From NCBI GenBank assembly GCA_037962975.1, contig CM075670.1, positions 233,882,242 to 233,946,241 on the forward strand: a DNA stretch of 64,000 bases, written 5' to 3'. Shown in pieces: positions 35,404 to 47,530 of this stretch. A program made the translations under genes and the position numbers. Every line of letters starts with the position of its first letter. The stretch's first letter is position 1. This DNA is from Clitoria ternatea (lineage: Eukaryota > Streptophyta > Magnoliopsida > Fabales > Fabaceae). Below the pieces are notes generated by a model. That model did not search any database, was not told the DNA's origin, and saw nothing but the letters and a program-made list of their open reading frames with translations.

Positions 35404-35774
35404 TCATTGTAAATATGAGTTTTCATCATCAGCCTGTTTAGCTTCTACTTGTTGGTGAGTGGTTGATATGGCAAGATGCATTATTGTGGCAATAACCTGT
35501 TTGAGTTGAGTAAGAGACTGTAAACTGTGGCAGTATAGCAGTTTTAATAGTGGTTGAGCAACACCTTTCTTAATCATCTACAGGCCATTCTCTGGCAAGC
35601 TTGAGAGCTTTTGTAGAGCTTTGACAACCAATTTTTTGATTTCCAGATTATCATTTAAGAGCAGCTGAAGAAGAGGTTGCAGTGCCCCATCTTTGATCAA
35701 GGATAATTTATTCTGGTCGGTCAATGTAATCTCTGATAATGTTTCAGTCATGACTGTCTTCATATTTTCAGGTC
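35404..35774 (-). pseudogene. Armadillo-repeat gene fragment (last exon)
   Basis: On the minus strand an exon opens after AATGTAG at 35774 and encodes armadillo-type helices: DGALQPLLQLLLNDNLEIKK, LVVKALQKLSSLPENGL, a TAG where Gln is likely, then KKGVAQPLLKLLYCHSLQ and TIMHLAI. TGA is at 35406-35404. The G.L.PLL.LL pattern repeated about every 42 residues is the armadillo signature. No upstream exons are found before the next block, so it is a decayed or captured fragment of a U-box/ARM-type host gene. Confidence 0.55.
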
Positions 35775-35835
35775 CTACATTAAGGAAATAAGTATTGACA
35801 ATCAGGGAGCACATATGGATGTATGCCAAATTCAT

Positions 35836-37163
35836 ATTTCATAAAGGCTCCCATCTATTGAAAATTCAGATTTTATTTTGAACTGGTCTGAACCCGGGTC
35901 TATGATTCGGTGTGGGAACCAGCCACAAAAGTATAAGCTTTGATTGTTTATACACCGGTACAGTGGGTATCCGGTATTATAATCCGACCTTTGGGAGAAG
36001 CCGGTCTTGTTGTCCTGGAGATCCTTCACACCAAAGTTTCGCATTGTTAGGGGGCGAAAGGTGGTGTCACCTGTGAAGATTCTCCAACGCTCAAGTTAGA
36101 AGAGTGTATGGGAACTCAGTAAACACTTAAGGAATGCAATAGTAAAATGAGAGTAAGAACAACGTAACTGTCCATGTGTTGGTGAATATGCTATTTATAG
36201 TTGAACGTGGGAAATGAATCATTGGGCGCAAGTAAGCCCATAGTTTTGATGCCGTGTGCAAAGCATCAATCAGAGTGGTTCAGTATTCAGAGCGTGACGG
36301 TGGGTAGGTCAATGATCAGTGTACGATTCTGACACAGGGATGGGGATAATCCACCTTTTCCGTATATCACGCCTGTAATCGTACTTACTCCTTTCAGTGA
36401 ATGATATAGACACATTCCGCTGTGCAGGGTATCACGTTGATAAGTAGTGACTCTACTTATCTTATCACGACACTGAGGTAAATGGTTATATACGATGGAA
36501 GAATGAGAGCGGATGAAGGATTCGATGTCTCAGATGAGACTTCGGATGGCCAGTGTAGGAAGGGATCCAGTTGACCCTCTGGGACAGCCAAGATGACATC
36601 TTATCCTAAGGGTCGGTATCCAGACTGGATTATTTGTTCCCTAGCTTGTGTGAGGGACTGTTAACTTACTCATATAAGCTACACAGTCTTCAAGAAGTCT
36701 GGATGCTGGTAAGATACTCCGAAGATACCCATTCAAAACTCATGTCAGCTATGTACTGGTACTCTGCCTGTGCAGCCGTTCTACAGGTGAAATATCCGCT
36801 CTCATAATACCCTTATAGCGGATTTGAACAAAGATTTACAACAAGGGAAATCCCAAGAGTTTTTGGAAATCGTAACTCTTGGTATTCGAATAGTTGTTGG
36901 AATACATTTAATGCGTCTAAAATGATTAGACAATAAATACCTTTTAAGACGTGAGTTATCATTGCTCAAAAAATATAGCCGTCATTAGGGCTGTATTGGG
37001 CCTGGACTTTAGTTTCTGTGGGCCCGTTTCACTCGAAACTTTTTGTGAAGCGTCGCCATTTTGTGCCTTTGGCTATAAAATGATGAGGTCATTTGAATTC
37101 GAAAAGCTGCATTTTGGAACATACAACATGACTCTTAGTCGATTATTACACTCCTTCGTTACC
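35836..37163. other. Unassigned DNA upstream of the PF04195-like gene
   Basis: Moderate GC and no convincing ORF; short minus-strand frames at 35832-36044 show no known motif. It is probably 5' flank or U3-like sequence of the torn gene/element whose parts continue at 47025. I found no TG boundary or primer-binding site. Confidence 0.35.
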
Positions 37164-37301
37164 TATAAAAAGGTGACTTAGCAAGTTTCGAAGTTCACTT
37201 TTGCCTTCAAGCTTAGTGAAACTCTGTAAAAAATTCTGGAGACCCTGTTGCTGTCATTCTTGTGAGGTTCTCATCGCCTTTAACTTCTTTTCTTAGGTAA
37301 C
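37164..37301 (+). promoter_or_regulatory. Possible promoter and 5' leader of the torn PF04195-like gene
   Basis: TATAAAA at 37164-37170 is followed about 30-130 bp later by a pyrimidine-rich leader that runs into the E4 target site GTAAC and resumes at 47025. The leader contains AG/GT-like steps (TTCTTAG at the insertion, CCTTAG near 47089). Function is inferred. Confidence 0.35.
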
Positions 37302-38872
37302 TGTTCGGCCCGACGGCGACTCAGCGGTTCTTTCCCACCGCCGGACTTTTTGTCAATTGGCAAGCGCACCAATTCGTTTGTAGTTTTCAAAATTTAGATA
37401 TCGTTCCACTGGGATTGAAAGTCCAATAACAACAGTAATCTTCTACTTACTATGGTAAATATGAAGGAAATTATAAACAAAAGAATGATTTATATACAGT
37501 TTATACAATATTCACAAGATAGCATGGTTGAGTGATTCATAGGATAAAAGAAAATAAAATCTATCTAAAAAGTTGAGTTACAATCTAGAATAGGTAAGAT
37601 ACTTGAGATAAACACAGATAAACAAATTATGTTGGAAATTGGATCCCTAATCTAGAATAACAATGAGGAACTCAAGACATGCATATTTAATCATCAAGTT
37701 TCATGTCATTGCAGCTTAAAATCATTATAACTGATCCCTCGTGATATAAATTCTAAGAATTCACCGTAAAGTCCGATCCCTCGTGAGCTTTCTCAGTAAA
37801 AACTTGCATTAAGACCTGGCCTTATGGCAACAATGGTTAACAACCCCTATAGAATTGAGATACCAAGGGTATTCCAACTTTTTACTTTCGTCAAAACAAG
37901 TTCCAATACGGCATAAATAATCATTCTCCCATTTGACATTTACACTAATAAAACCAGTTTCGATACACATGAAAATCATTCTCCCGTTTGACGTTCATAT
38001 TAATAAAAGGTTGAAATACTAACATGGACTTGAATCATAAACATGCAGAGGTCGAATTCACAACATTATACTCAATAGATTAGTTCACCAATTCCAACAT
38101 AAACAAATTATTTACACATGGTAAAAGTAAAAACAACACTTACAGAGTTTGACATTATGAAGAAGACGATGGAAACTTCACGATACAACGATCACAATAC
38201 ACCGAAACACACTCAAGTATCTAGAAAACTATTCTAGAACTACAACTCACAAAAGAAAGTACTCAGAGTCGAGCACAAGAGAGAAGAGAAGAGAAGTGTA
38301 TGGAATGGGATGCTATGAATGGTGTTGGATGGCCCTATTTATAGGGCTGAGCAAGGGTGCTGACGCTACGCGTCCCTTTGACGCTACGCGTCAGATCCCT
38401 GACTCAGCCTCCATTAAACACTTGATAATGGCCACTTTCAATAATTAATCTTGATCATGCCTGGCCACTTGGACATGTTTCCATGAGTTTTTGGCTATTT
38501 ATACTGATTGGGGTGGCCCTTGGGCTGAGTGGGGTGCCCATTATTGGGTCCAAGTGGAGTGGTTGGCCAAAGTGGAGTGGTTGTTCACGCAGCACTGACG
38601 CTACGCGTGGCTGTGATGCATAGCGTCAGCATCAAAAATAGCAGTTGATGCTACGCGTGGGGTGAGGCTACGCGTCAGATTCTCCAGTGTAATTTTCTCT
38701 TGATTTCTTAACTTTTTCACTGCAAAACTAGAGAAAATTGATCAAGGGCAGATTATTTCCAACAACACTCATTTATTGAATTTAAATCCTAATTTTCTAA
38801 CAAATTAAACTAATTTTTATGATTTTTATGAAATTTTTATTTAAGCTTTTATTGAAAATTTGAGGACTAACA
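37302..38872 (-). repeat. E4 3' LTR (1571 bp)
   Basis: The minus strand starts TGTTAGTCCTCAAATTTTC after the polypurine tract and ends GGGCCGAACA. TATAAATA at 38343-38336. GACGCTACGCGTCAG-type motifs lie upstream at 38358-38672. U5 hairpin at 37374-37355. Confidence 0.96.
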
Positions 38873-39947
38873 AATACCCCCAACTTGAGACATTGCTCAT
38901 CCTCGAGCAAGAGAGAAAAATAAGAAAATAAAAATTTGAAATCAAATTTTTAAGTTAGTCCGAAAATTTATCACAAAAAATAATTACACAATTTTAACTA
39001 TTTTGTAATAATCAAAAACTGATATCAAGTATAACAAAGATTTAATGATAAAATTGTTTACAATATTCTATTAACAACCAAGCAAAATTTCAGGCTTACC
39101 TCACAAGTGTTTATCTCTATGCAATTGGTAACCTGTTTCTCTCAATCAATCATAAAATCAAACGAATTTAACTTTGTTTGTCATCTATTCAATGGTTATT
39201 TATACAGAGTTAATTCGAAAATCACAAGGTCTTTTCACGGGTTGTAATGAGGCTTGGTTTACAAGAATCAATGGTTTTTCTTGGAATTCAAAAACCTGAA
39301 ATCATAAAAGAGCATTTTACAATCCTTAGGCTTTCTCTTGATCCAAACTCTCATTTATTTTTATTGATGAAAAATAAATACCCCCAACTTGATTCTTTTC
39401 ACTATTTTTGACTTTTCTTTTCCATATTTTCTTTTTGAAAAGAATCAAGTTGCTTATTTTTACTCCCCATTTTTGTGAGAACACTCAAAATATTTTTCAT
39501 TTATTTCAACTGCTCTTTTAATCAATCAAGTATAGGGAATGGTCAAAACAAATTTAGGCTTTAAGGGTACCAAAGAATTTTATTTTAGGCTCAAATGGGC
39601 TTGCAAAGGATAAAAAACTTTTTACCAAGGTAAGCTGTTTGGCCCAAGGTTTCGTTTCACCAATAAATGTGCCTTGATCATTTTCCCGAATTCTCTGTAC
39701 AACAACACAAATCACAGATTAAAGCAAAATCAATTCGAATTGAAAATATGTCGATTAAACCATCAAGTGTTTAAAAAGATCTCTCAACTCACCGGGTTAT
39801 TGAAATTTGCTTGATGGTTAATAAACTTATTGTAATTAAATTTATCAATATTCCTAAGTTATAAAGAATCAAAAATTGATTTTAACAAAATTGGTTTTAT
39901 TGTGTAAAAATTCTAAGTGTATAAACTAACTTACTAACGAAAATTTG

Positions 39948-39983
<36 letters not shown>

Positions 39984-40059
39984 AATAAAAACAAGAAAAG
40001 AATGGGTTGCCTCCCATTGAGCGCTAGATTTAATGTCTCCAGCCAGACATTCCTGCATT
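38873..40059 (-). other. E4 3' untranslated region and polypurine tracts
   Basis: The minus strand reads GAGGATGAGCAATGTC then CTCAAGTTGGGGGTATT (38890-38873) against the LTR, with a second AAGTTGGGGGTATT near 39393-39378. A (TA)n microsatellite is at about 39953-39981. No ORF. Confidence 0.75.
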
Positions 40060-43000
40060 TCAAGGGTCAGTTAAAAGATAACTGGTGGTAATTTTGTTAA
40101 TTTCACCACCCAAATATAGTTTCAACCTTTGGCCATTTACCATCCAACTTCTTTTGGAAGTTGGATCTTCAATTTCCACTGCTCCATATGGTTTGACTTC
40201 TTTAATCAAAAACGGGCCTGACCATTTTGATTTCAATTTTCCAGGAAACAATTTTAATCTTGAATTGAACAATAAAACTTGCTGACCTGGTGTGAATTGT
40301 CTTTTCTTTAACTTTTTATCATGGTAAGCTTTCACCTTACTTTTGTAGCATCTGGATGATTCATAGGCATTGTTCCTCATTTCTTCTAACTCAAGAAGCT
40401 GTAGCTTTCTTTTATCTGCTGCTGCATTTTGATCAAAATTGAGAAATTTTAAAGCCCAATATGCTTTATGTTCCATTTCAACTGGAAGGTGACATGATTT
40501 TCCATAAACCATCTGAAAAGGAGAAAGACCAATTGGTGTTTTAAATGCAGTTCTGTATGCCCAGAGTGCATCATCAAGTTTTTGTGACCAATCCTTTCTG
40601 GAAGATGACACAGTTTTTTCCAGAATCCTTTTCACGTCCCGATTTGAAATCTCTGCTTGCCCATTGGTTTGTGGATGATATGCTGTGGCTACCTTATGCT
40701 TTACTCCATAATGTTGTAATACTTTCTAAAGAACTTTATTGCAAAAGTGTGAACCACCATCACTGATTAAAGTTCTTGGTGTCCTAAATCTGCAAAAAAT
40801 ATTTTTCTTCAAGAAATTCACAACAGTTTTAGTATCAGCATTGGGAGTAGATATTGCTTCCACCCACTTTGAAACATAATCTACTGCCAAAAGAATGTAT
40901 TGATTTGAGTATGAGTTAGGAAAAGGTCCCATGAAGTCAATTCCCCAACAATCAAATACCTCAACTTCTTGTATATTTGTAAGAGGCATTTCTTGCCTTC
41001 TTCCAACATTACCTGTTCTTTGGCAGTTATCACAAGATTGAACAAATAAGTGAGTATCTTTAAAAAGAGAGGGCCAGTACAAACCTGATTGGAGAACTTT
41101 TGCAGATGTTCTTTCATCATTAAAATGTCCTCCGTATGGTGATTTATGACAATGCCACAACACATCTTTTACTTCCCAGTCAGGCACACAACGTCGTAAC
41201 AAATTATCCGCTCCAATTTTGAATAAATGAGGGTCATCCCAAACAAAGTATCTAGCATCTCTAAAAACTTTTTTTCTTTGTTGCCAAGTCAAATCATTTG
41301 GAAGAACTCCTGCTGCTTTGAAATTGGCCATGTCAGCAAACCATGGCCGTTGTGTTATTTTGAAAAGTTTTTCATCTGGGAATTCTTCCAAAACTTCTTT
41401 TTCTTTAACAGTAACCTCATTATTCACTAATCTAGAAAGATGGTCAGCTACCATATTTTCACTACCCTTTTTATCTTTGATTTCAAGATCATATTCTTGA
41501 AGGAGCAAAATCCATCTGATTAACCGAGGTTTTGAATCAGGTTTAGTTAAAAGATACTTGATTGCAGCATGATCAGTAAAAATGATTATTTTTGAGCCAA
41601 TCAAGTAAGATCGAAATTTTTCTAAAGCATACACTATGGCTAGTAATTCTTTTTCAGTAGTTGCATAATTTATTTGATTTTCATTCAAAACTTTACTAGC
41701 ATAATGTATGACTTTAAAAACTTTCTCGTATCTTTGACCTAAAACTGCTCCAACAGCATAATCACTTGCATCACACATAAGTTCAAAGGGTAAATTCCAA
41801 TTAGGAGCAACAATTACATGAGCAGTAACCAATTTTTCTTTCAAGGAATTAAAAGCTTTAAGACATGCTTCATCAAATTTAAATTCAACATCTTTATTTA
41901 GAAGGTTTGATAAGGGTTTTGCAATTTTTGAAAAATCTTGAATAAACCTTCTATAAAATCCAGCATGTCCTAAAAAACTTCTAATACCTTTTATATTCAC
42001 AGGAGGAGGGAGTTTAGAAATTACCTCTATTTTGGCTTGGTCAACTTCAATGCCTCTAGAAGAAATTTTATGACCAAGCACAATTCCTTCTTTCACCATG
42101 AAGTGACATTTCTCCCAATTAAGCACTAAATTTGTCTCAATACACCGCTTCAGTACGGTGTCCAGGTTAGATAGACATGTTTCAAATGAATTTCCAAAGA
42201 CTGAGAAGTCATCCATGAAAATTTCAATGCTCTTTTCAATTAAATCTGCAAAAATAGCAAACATACATCTTTGAAAAGTAGCAGGTGCATTACATAATCC
42301 AAATGGCATTTTTCTGTAAGCGAATATGCCAAAAGGACATGTAAAGGCAGTTTTTCCTGATCAAGAGGGTCACCAGCAATTTGATTATATCCAGAATAAC
42401 CATCAAGAAAGCAGTAATATTCTTGTCCAGATAGTCTTTCAAGCATTTGATCCATAAAAGGTAATGGAAAATGATCTTTTCTTGTTGCTTGATTTAATTT
42501 TCTATAATCAATACACATTCTCCAACTGGTGACAGTTCTTGTAGGAATTAGTTCATTTTTTTCATTAACAATTACTGTCATACCATCTTTTTTTGGAATA
42601 ACTTGAACAGGACTTACCCATGTGCTATCAGAAATTGGATAGATAATACCTGCTTTCAACAATTTCAAAACCTCCTTTTTGGTTACCTCTTTCAAAGTTG
42701 GATTGAGGCGTCTTTGAGGTTGAGCAATAGGTTTGAAATTATCTTCCAACAAGATTTTGTGCATGCAGTATGATGGACTGATACCTTTCAAATCCTCAAG
42801 CGTCTACCCAATTGCTTCTTGATTTCTCTTTAATACTTCCACCAGTTTTTCTTCCTCTGTTTCACTCAACAAATTACTAATAATAACTGGTTTCAAATTA
42901 CCTTCTTTCAAAAAGATGTATTTCAGATTGGAAGGCAACACTTTTAATTCAGGTTTCTGGATTTCTTCAGTAGGTGATTCTTGAATTTCTTCAATCTTTC

Positions 43001-43886
43001 TTGATTCAAAGGAAATTTCTTTCCCGTGATCAAATTCTTCAAGATATCTTTCAATCTATTTTTCCTCTTCTTCATCCAAAAATTCAACTGAGTTAGTCAA
43101 TAACTTATTTAATGGGTCAGAAATAATCATACCTTTTGATAAGGAGAGATAAGTTTCATCAAGGACGTCCACTTTGAAACAATCTTGCTTTGGGTTGGGA
43201 TGTTTCATTGCTTTGAAGACATCAAAATTTACTTCCTCATCATGCACTCTTACTGCTAACTTCCCATTGTCCACATCAATTAGTACTCGAGCAATTTTCA
43301 TGAATGGTCTTCCAAGAATTAGAGGAACATCAGCATCCTCTTCCATGTCTAGGATCACAAAATCCACAGGAAAGTAGAACTTGTCAACCTTTACAAGCAC
43401 ATCTTCTACAATCCCATAAGGTCTCTTGATGGATTTATCAGCTAATTGCAGAGTCATCTTTGTCTGCTGTGGATCAAGATCATCGATACGCTTCATCATA
43501 CTTAGGGGCATTAGATTGATGCTAGCCCCTAAATCTAATAAAGCTTTACCGATATTTACTCCCCCAATAGAGACAGGAATAGTGAATTTACCAGGATCTT
43601 TGGATTTTTCTGGCATCTTGTATTGTAGAATAGCGCTGCAGCTTGCTTCAAGTTCTACAATTTCTTCATCATACTTCCTTTTCTTTATAAGCAGTTCTTT
43701 CATAAATTTAGCATATGTAGGCATTTGTTCTAATGCCTCAGAAAAAGGAATGTTTATGTGTAACTGCTTAAAGATTTCAAGGAATCTTTTGTATTCCTTC
43801 TCTTTATCTCTTCTTGATGGTGGATGAGGATATGGTAAATCTTGGACAGGGGGTGTCTGTCCAAGATACTGATTTTTTTGATTTTT
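40060..43886 (-). pseudogene. E4 pol: PR, RT, RNaseH, IN (broken)
   Basis: Protease with LLDLGASINLMP and ILGRPFM. TAG at 43058-43056 and TAG at 42806-42804 (the latter in a Trp codon) interrupt the linker before RT. RT starts with SPSYCMHKILLED, WRMCIDYRKLN and KDHFPLPFMDQMLERL. A 1-nt loss in an A-run near 42351-42355 shifts frame just before CPFGIFAYRK. The rest (42309-40726) holds FMDDFSVF, RNaseH (CDASDYAVGAVLG, FTDHAAIKYL) and the IN zinc finger and first two core Asp residues. TAG at 40728-40726 then cuts IN before the catalytic Glu; the same frame continues at 40635-40060 (VLLFNSRLKLFPGKLKSKW). Every catalytic motif is conserved. Confidence 0.9.
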
Positions 43887-45302
43887 TTAATTTTTTTCTT
43901 TCTTTTCTTCACTCTCTTTTTCTTCTTCCTTCTCTTTTTCTTTTTCATTCTCTTCTTCTTTTTCTTTTTCTTGATTCATACCTACGGCCTTACCACTTCT
44001 TGTAAAAATAGCCTTACATTGTTCTTTCGCTTTGAATTCTTTGATGTCGGCTACTTCTTTTACTAGCTGGCTTAACTGTTGATCTGATGCTTTACGTGCG
44101 ACATTAATTGTCTCCATGTATTGCATCAGTTGTTGAATACTTTCTTCAGCCTTTGTCAACCTAGCATTGTAATCTCCTTGATTGTTGAAGGGTCTAGCAT
44201 TTTGTTTCCAGCCATAGTTTTGCCTTTCCTGTAAGTAATTGTTAGAAAAAGAATTTACAAGAGGATTTAGGGAATTACCTATGGGTAATCTCTGATGAAT
44301 CAAGGAATTAACTTGTTCTTGCTCATTTCCACAGTAACCACATGGTTGTTCGCCCATACAATACTCACATTGTTTTAATTGAGCAGGGAGTTGTGGTGGT
44401 ATATGGGTAACTTGCAATTTTCCAAGTTGTTTACTCATGGCCTCAATTTGTTGCATCAACAATTTTTGTTGAATTAACACTGTATCTTTTACTCCTTGTT
44501 CAACTATACCTTGTTTATTACCTCTTTCTGGTTTAGCTTGATGGTCACTAATGGACATTGATTCCAATATTTCTATGGCTTCTTCCACAGTCTTGTTCAT
44601 TAAAGAACCACCTGCACAAGCATCTAACATCATCTTGAACTGAGGCAATAAACCATGGTAAACGATTCTTACCTTTTCGGCATCATTCAGGTTGTGGTTT
44701 GGGCATTTTCTCAAGAGTGCCTTGAATCGTTCCCATGTCTCTCCTAATGATTCATCATTATTTTGGGAAAAAGAGTGTATGGCTGTCATTGCTTCAAAAT
44801 ATTTTGAAGGAGAATAAAATCTTTCCAAAAATTTTCTTTCAACATCGGACCAGTTTGCAAAACTACCCGGTGGACAAGATTTAAACCATTCTTTTGCTTT
44901 CCCAATCAATGAAAAAGGAAAGAGTCTCATGTAAACAGACTCTTCTTGATTGGGTTCAAAACCAATTGTGTTGCATAATTCATAAAAAACAGTTAAATGT
45001 TCATATGGTTCTTCATGATTTAAACCAGCAAATTGGTTGTTTTGAATAATATTTAAAGTGGCAGGTTTAATTTCCACTGGTAAAACTGGTCCTTGAAACA
45101 TTCCCGAAACTCGGGGTGGACCATTTATAGCAGCAAACTGTCCCAATGTTCTCCTTTCAGCAGCCATATTTGAATTTTCAAAAATTTTCGAAGTAGAAGA
45201 AGAATTAGTTTGTGTTTTTGATTTCAAAGACTTGATTTTCTTTACAAACTTTTCTATCTCAGGATCAAAATAAATTTTACCTGCGGTAGATCGAGTTTGC
45301 AT
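43887..45302 (-). CDS. E4 gag
   Basis: I chose the ATG at 45302 (MQTRSTAGKIYFDPEIEKF), matching the gag starts of E2 and E3; the ATG five codons upstream is also possible. About 471 codons. The capsid domain has YMRLFPFSLIGKAKEWFKSC, ERKFLERFYSPSKY and ETWERFKALLRKCP. Then AGGSLMNKTVEEAIEILESM and a Cys-rich patch CEYC..QPCGYC in place of a canonical CCHC knuckle, a coiled segment, TRSGK, and a Glu/Lys-rich tail. It ends with TAA at 43889-43887, and the protease continues in the same frame after that TAA. This is the only gag in the window without internal stops. Confidence 0.85.
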   Translation of the reverse strand: MQTRSTAGKIYFDPEIEKFVKKIKSLKSKTQTNSSSTSKIFENSNMAAERRTLGQFAAINGPPRVSGMFQGPVLPVEIKPATLNIIQNNQFAGLNHEEPYEHLTVFYELCNTIGFEPNQEESVYMRLFPFSLIGKAKEWFKSCPPGSFANWSDVERKFLERFYSPSKYFEAMTAIHSFSQNNDESLGETWERFKALLRKCPNHNLNDAEKVRIVYHGLLPQFKMMLDACAGGSLMNKTVEEAIEILESMSISDHQAKPERGNKQGIVEQGVKDTVLIQQKLLMQQIEAMSKQLGKLQVTHIPPQLPAQLKQCEYCMGEQPCGYCGNEQEQVNSLIHQRLPIGNSLNPLVNSFSNNYLQERQNYGWKQNARPFNNQGDYNARLTKAEESIQQLMQYMETINVARKASDQQLSQLVKEVADIKEFKAKEQCKAIFTRSGKAVGMNQEKEKEEENEKEKEKEEEKESEEKKEKN

Positions 45303-45428
45303 ACACAAACTAGACAAAGAAAGTTAGTGTAACAATGATAAGAAATAAATAAAAAAAAAATTATCTAAGGTAAAAAAAAATATTTACCACGGTAATTAAA
45401 ATTTTACTATTTTACTGAAACATTTCAA

Positions 45429-45446
45429 TCCCCGGCAACGGCGCCA
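45429..45446 (-). other. E4 primer-binding site (perfect tRNA-Asp complement)
   Basis: The minus strand reads TGGCGCCGTTGCCGGGGA, 7 nt from the LTR end, with no mismatch to the expected plant tRNA-Asp 3' end. Confidence 0.93.
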
Positions 45447-45506
45447 GAAAACTTGTTCGGCCCGACGGCGACTCAGCGGTTCTTTCCCACCGCTGGACCT
45501 TTTGTC

Positions 45507-45526
45507 AATTGGCAAGCGCACCAATT
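45507..45526 (-). other. U5 hairpin with TGCGCTTG loop (E4)
   Basis: The sense strand reads AATTGG-TGCGCTTG-CCAATT: a 6-bp perfect stem with the same 8-nt loop as E3. A second copy is at 37374-37355. Confidence 0.6.
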
Positions 45527-46487
45527 CGTTTGTAGTTTTCAAAATTTAGATATCTTTCCACTGGGATAGAAAGTCCAATAACAACAGTAATCTTCTACTT
45601 ACTATGGTAAATATGAAGGAAATTATAAACAAAAGAATGATTTATATACAGTTTATACAATATTCACAAGATAGCATGGTTGAGTGATTCATAGGATAAA
45701 AGAAAATAAAATCTATCTAAAAAGTTGAGTTGCAATCTAGAATAGGTAAGATACTTGAGATAAACACAGATAAACAAATTATGTTGGAAATTGGATCCCT
45801 AATCTAGAATAACAATGAGGAACTCAAGACATGCATATTTAATCATCAAGTTTCATGTCATTGCAGCTTAAAATCATTATAACCGATCCCTCGTGATATA
45901 AATTCTAAGAATTCACCGTAAAGTCCGATCCCTCGTGAGCTTTCTCAGTAAAAACTTGCATTAAGACCTGGCCTTATGGCAACAATGGTTAACAACCCCT
46001 ATAGAATTGAGATACCAAGGGTATTCCAACTTTTTACTTTCGTCAAAACAAGTTCCAATACGGCATAAATAATCATTCTCCCATTTGACATTTACACTAA
46101 TAAAACCAGTTTCGATACACATGAAAATCATTCTCCCGTTTGACGTTCATATTAATAAAAGGTTGAAATACTAACATGGACTTGAATCATAAACATGCAG
46201 AGGTCGAATTCACAACATTATACTCAATAGATTAGTTCACCAATTCCAACATAAACAAATTAGTTACACATGGTAAAAGTAAAAACAACACTTACAGAGT
46301 TTGACATTACGAAGAAGACGATGGAAACTTCACGATACAACGATCACAATACACCGAAACACACTCAAGTATCTAGAAAACTATTCTAGAACTATAACTC
46401 ACAAAAGAAAGTACTCAGAGTCGAGCACAAGAGAGAAGAGAAGAGAAGTGTATGGAATGGGATGCTATGAATGGTGTTGGATGGCCC

Positions 46488-46826
46488 TATTTATAGGGCT
46501 GAGCAAGGGTGCTAACGCTACGCGTCCCTTTGACGCTACGCGTCAGATCCCTGACTCAGCCTCCATTAAACACTTGATAATGGCCACTTTCAATAATTAA
46601 TCTTGATCATGCCTGGCCACTTGGACATGTTTCCACGAGTTTTTGGCTATTTATGCTGATTGGGGTGGCCCTTGGGCTGAGTGGGGTGCCCATTATTGGG
46701 TCCAAGTGGAGTGGTTGGCCAAAGTGGAGTGGTTGTTCACGCAGCACTGACGCTACGCGTGGCTGTGATGCGTAGCGTCAGCATCAAAAATAGCAGTTGA
46801 TGCTACGCGTGGGGTGAGGCTACGCG
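46488..46826 (-). promoter_or_regulatory. E4 U3: ACGCTACGCGTC array and TATA box
   Basis: Copies of GACGCTACGCGT, GATGCTACGCGT and TGATGCGTAGCGTC in both orientations lie at 46511-46826, upstream on the minus strand of TATAAATA (46495-46488). ACGCGT is a CGCG-box type core recognised by plant CAMTA factors (established); its use here is inference. Confidence 0.55.
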
Positions 46827-47024
46827 TCAGATTCTCCAGTGTAATTTTCTCTTGATTTCTTAACTTTTTCACTGCAAAACTAGAGAAAATTGATCAAGGG
46901 CAGATTATTTCCAACAACACTCATTTATTGAATTTAAATCCTAATTTTCTAACAAATTAAACTAATTTTTATGATTTTTATGAAATTTTTATTTAAGCTT
47001 TTATTGAAAATTTGAGGACTAACA

Positions 47025-47530
47025 GTAACCTCCTTCATCCCTAAACTCATATTTTTGTAATTTTCTTTTACCACTACCATGCGCCTTAGGTAGAATAGCG
47101 CTAGTACCTCAAACAGGGGGAAACATAGCTCTCGTGCCCCCTCAGGCCACCGTGGTGGGAGGATTCCTGTGAATCTTCCTGTGGCTGGGCCTCACCATCC
47201 AGAGAGGGCTAGAACTTCCTCCTCGCGGTTGCCAGTGGTTCGGTACCACCCTGAGGATTCCTTCGGCTCGAGGGCTATCAGTATCTCTGAAAGTGAATCG
47301 AGTGTAGAAGGGTACCTCTCTGACGATGTTTTCTTTTACCACAGCGCTAAAATATTTCGGCGAGCATCAGATAAAATGAAGGTTCCAGGATCTAGGAAGA
47401 CGTTGATCCTCCGTACTGCTGAAGGGTGCGTCAACGTGGTTGCACACCTGCTGAACTAGGAGAGGCTGAACAGGGAACACCCATATTGCTGGGTTGAACA
47501 AGAATTTAAAGAAATACCCTCCCGACATGC
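47025..47530 (+). pseudogene. PF04195-like transposon gene, 5' coding piece
   Basis: The frame runs from about 47094 (S-T-S-N-R-G-K-H-S-S-R...) without a clear ATG. It encodes a basic Pro/Arg/Ser-rich leader (VAGPHHPERARTSSSRLPVV), an acidic patch (SISESESSVEGYLSDDVF) and continues past a TAG at 47457-47459 to the CATGC target site of E5. The E4 duplication GTAAC lies at its start. It is joined by context to 55518. No function can be assigned to this piece alone. Confidence 0.5.

Larger units (their letters stand above)
37302..47024 (-). mobile_element. E4: full-length Athila-lineage retrotransposon, recent insertion
   Basis: Minus strand: 5' LTR 47024-45454, PBS 45446-45429, gag, PR, RT, RNaseH, IN, 3' UTR, polypurine tract, 3' LTR 38872-37302. 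A perfect duplication GTAAC flanks it (37297-37301 and 47025-47029). Both LTRs are exactly 1571 bp; I count about a dozen substitutions and no indels by eye, so it is the youngest element here. Gag-pol carries four stops and one frameshift. Confidence 0.97.
45454..47024 (-). repeat. E4 5' LTR (1571 bp)
   Basis: Same termini and length as the 3' copy. TATAAATA at 46495-46488; GACGCTACGCGT array at 46511-46826; U5 hairpin at 45526-45507. The intact LTR pair and perfect PBS suggest transcription and reverse transcription signals are still usable. Confidence 0.96.

Noticed and set aside
38281..38460. Short plus-strand ORF inside the E4 LTR (also 46301-46600)
   Set aside because: Lies antisense within the LTR over the TATA box; no domain.
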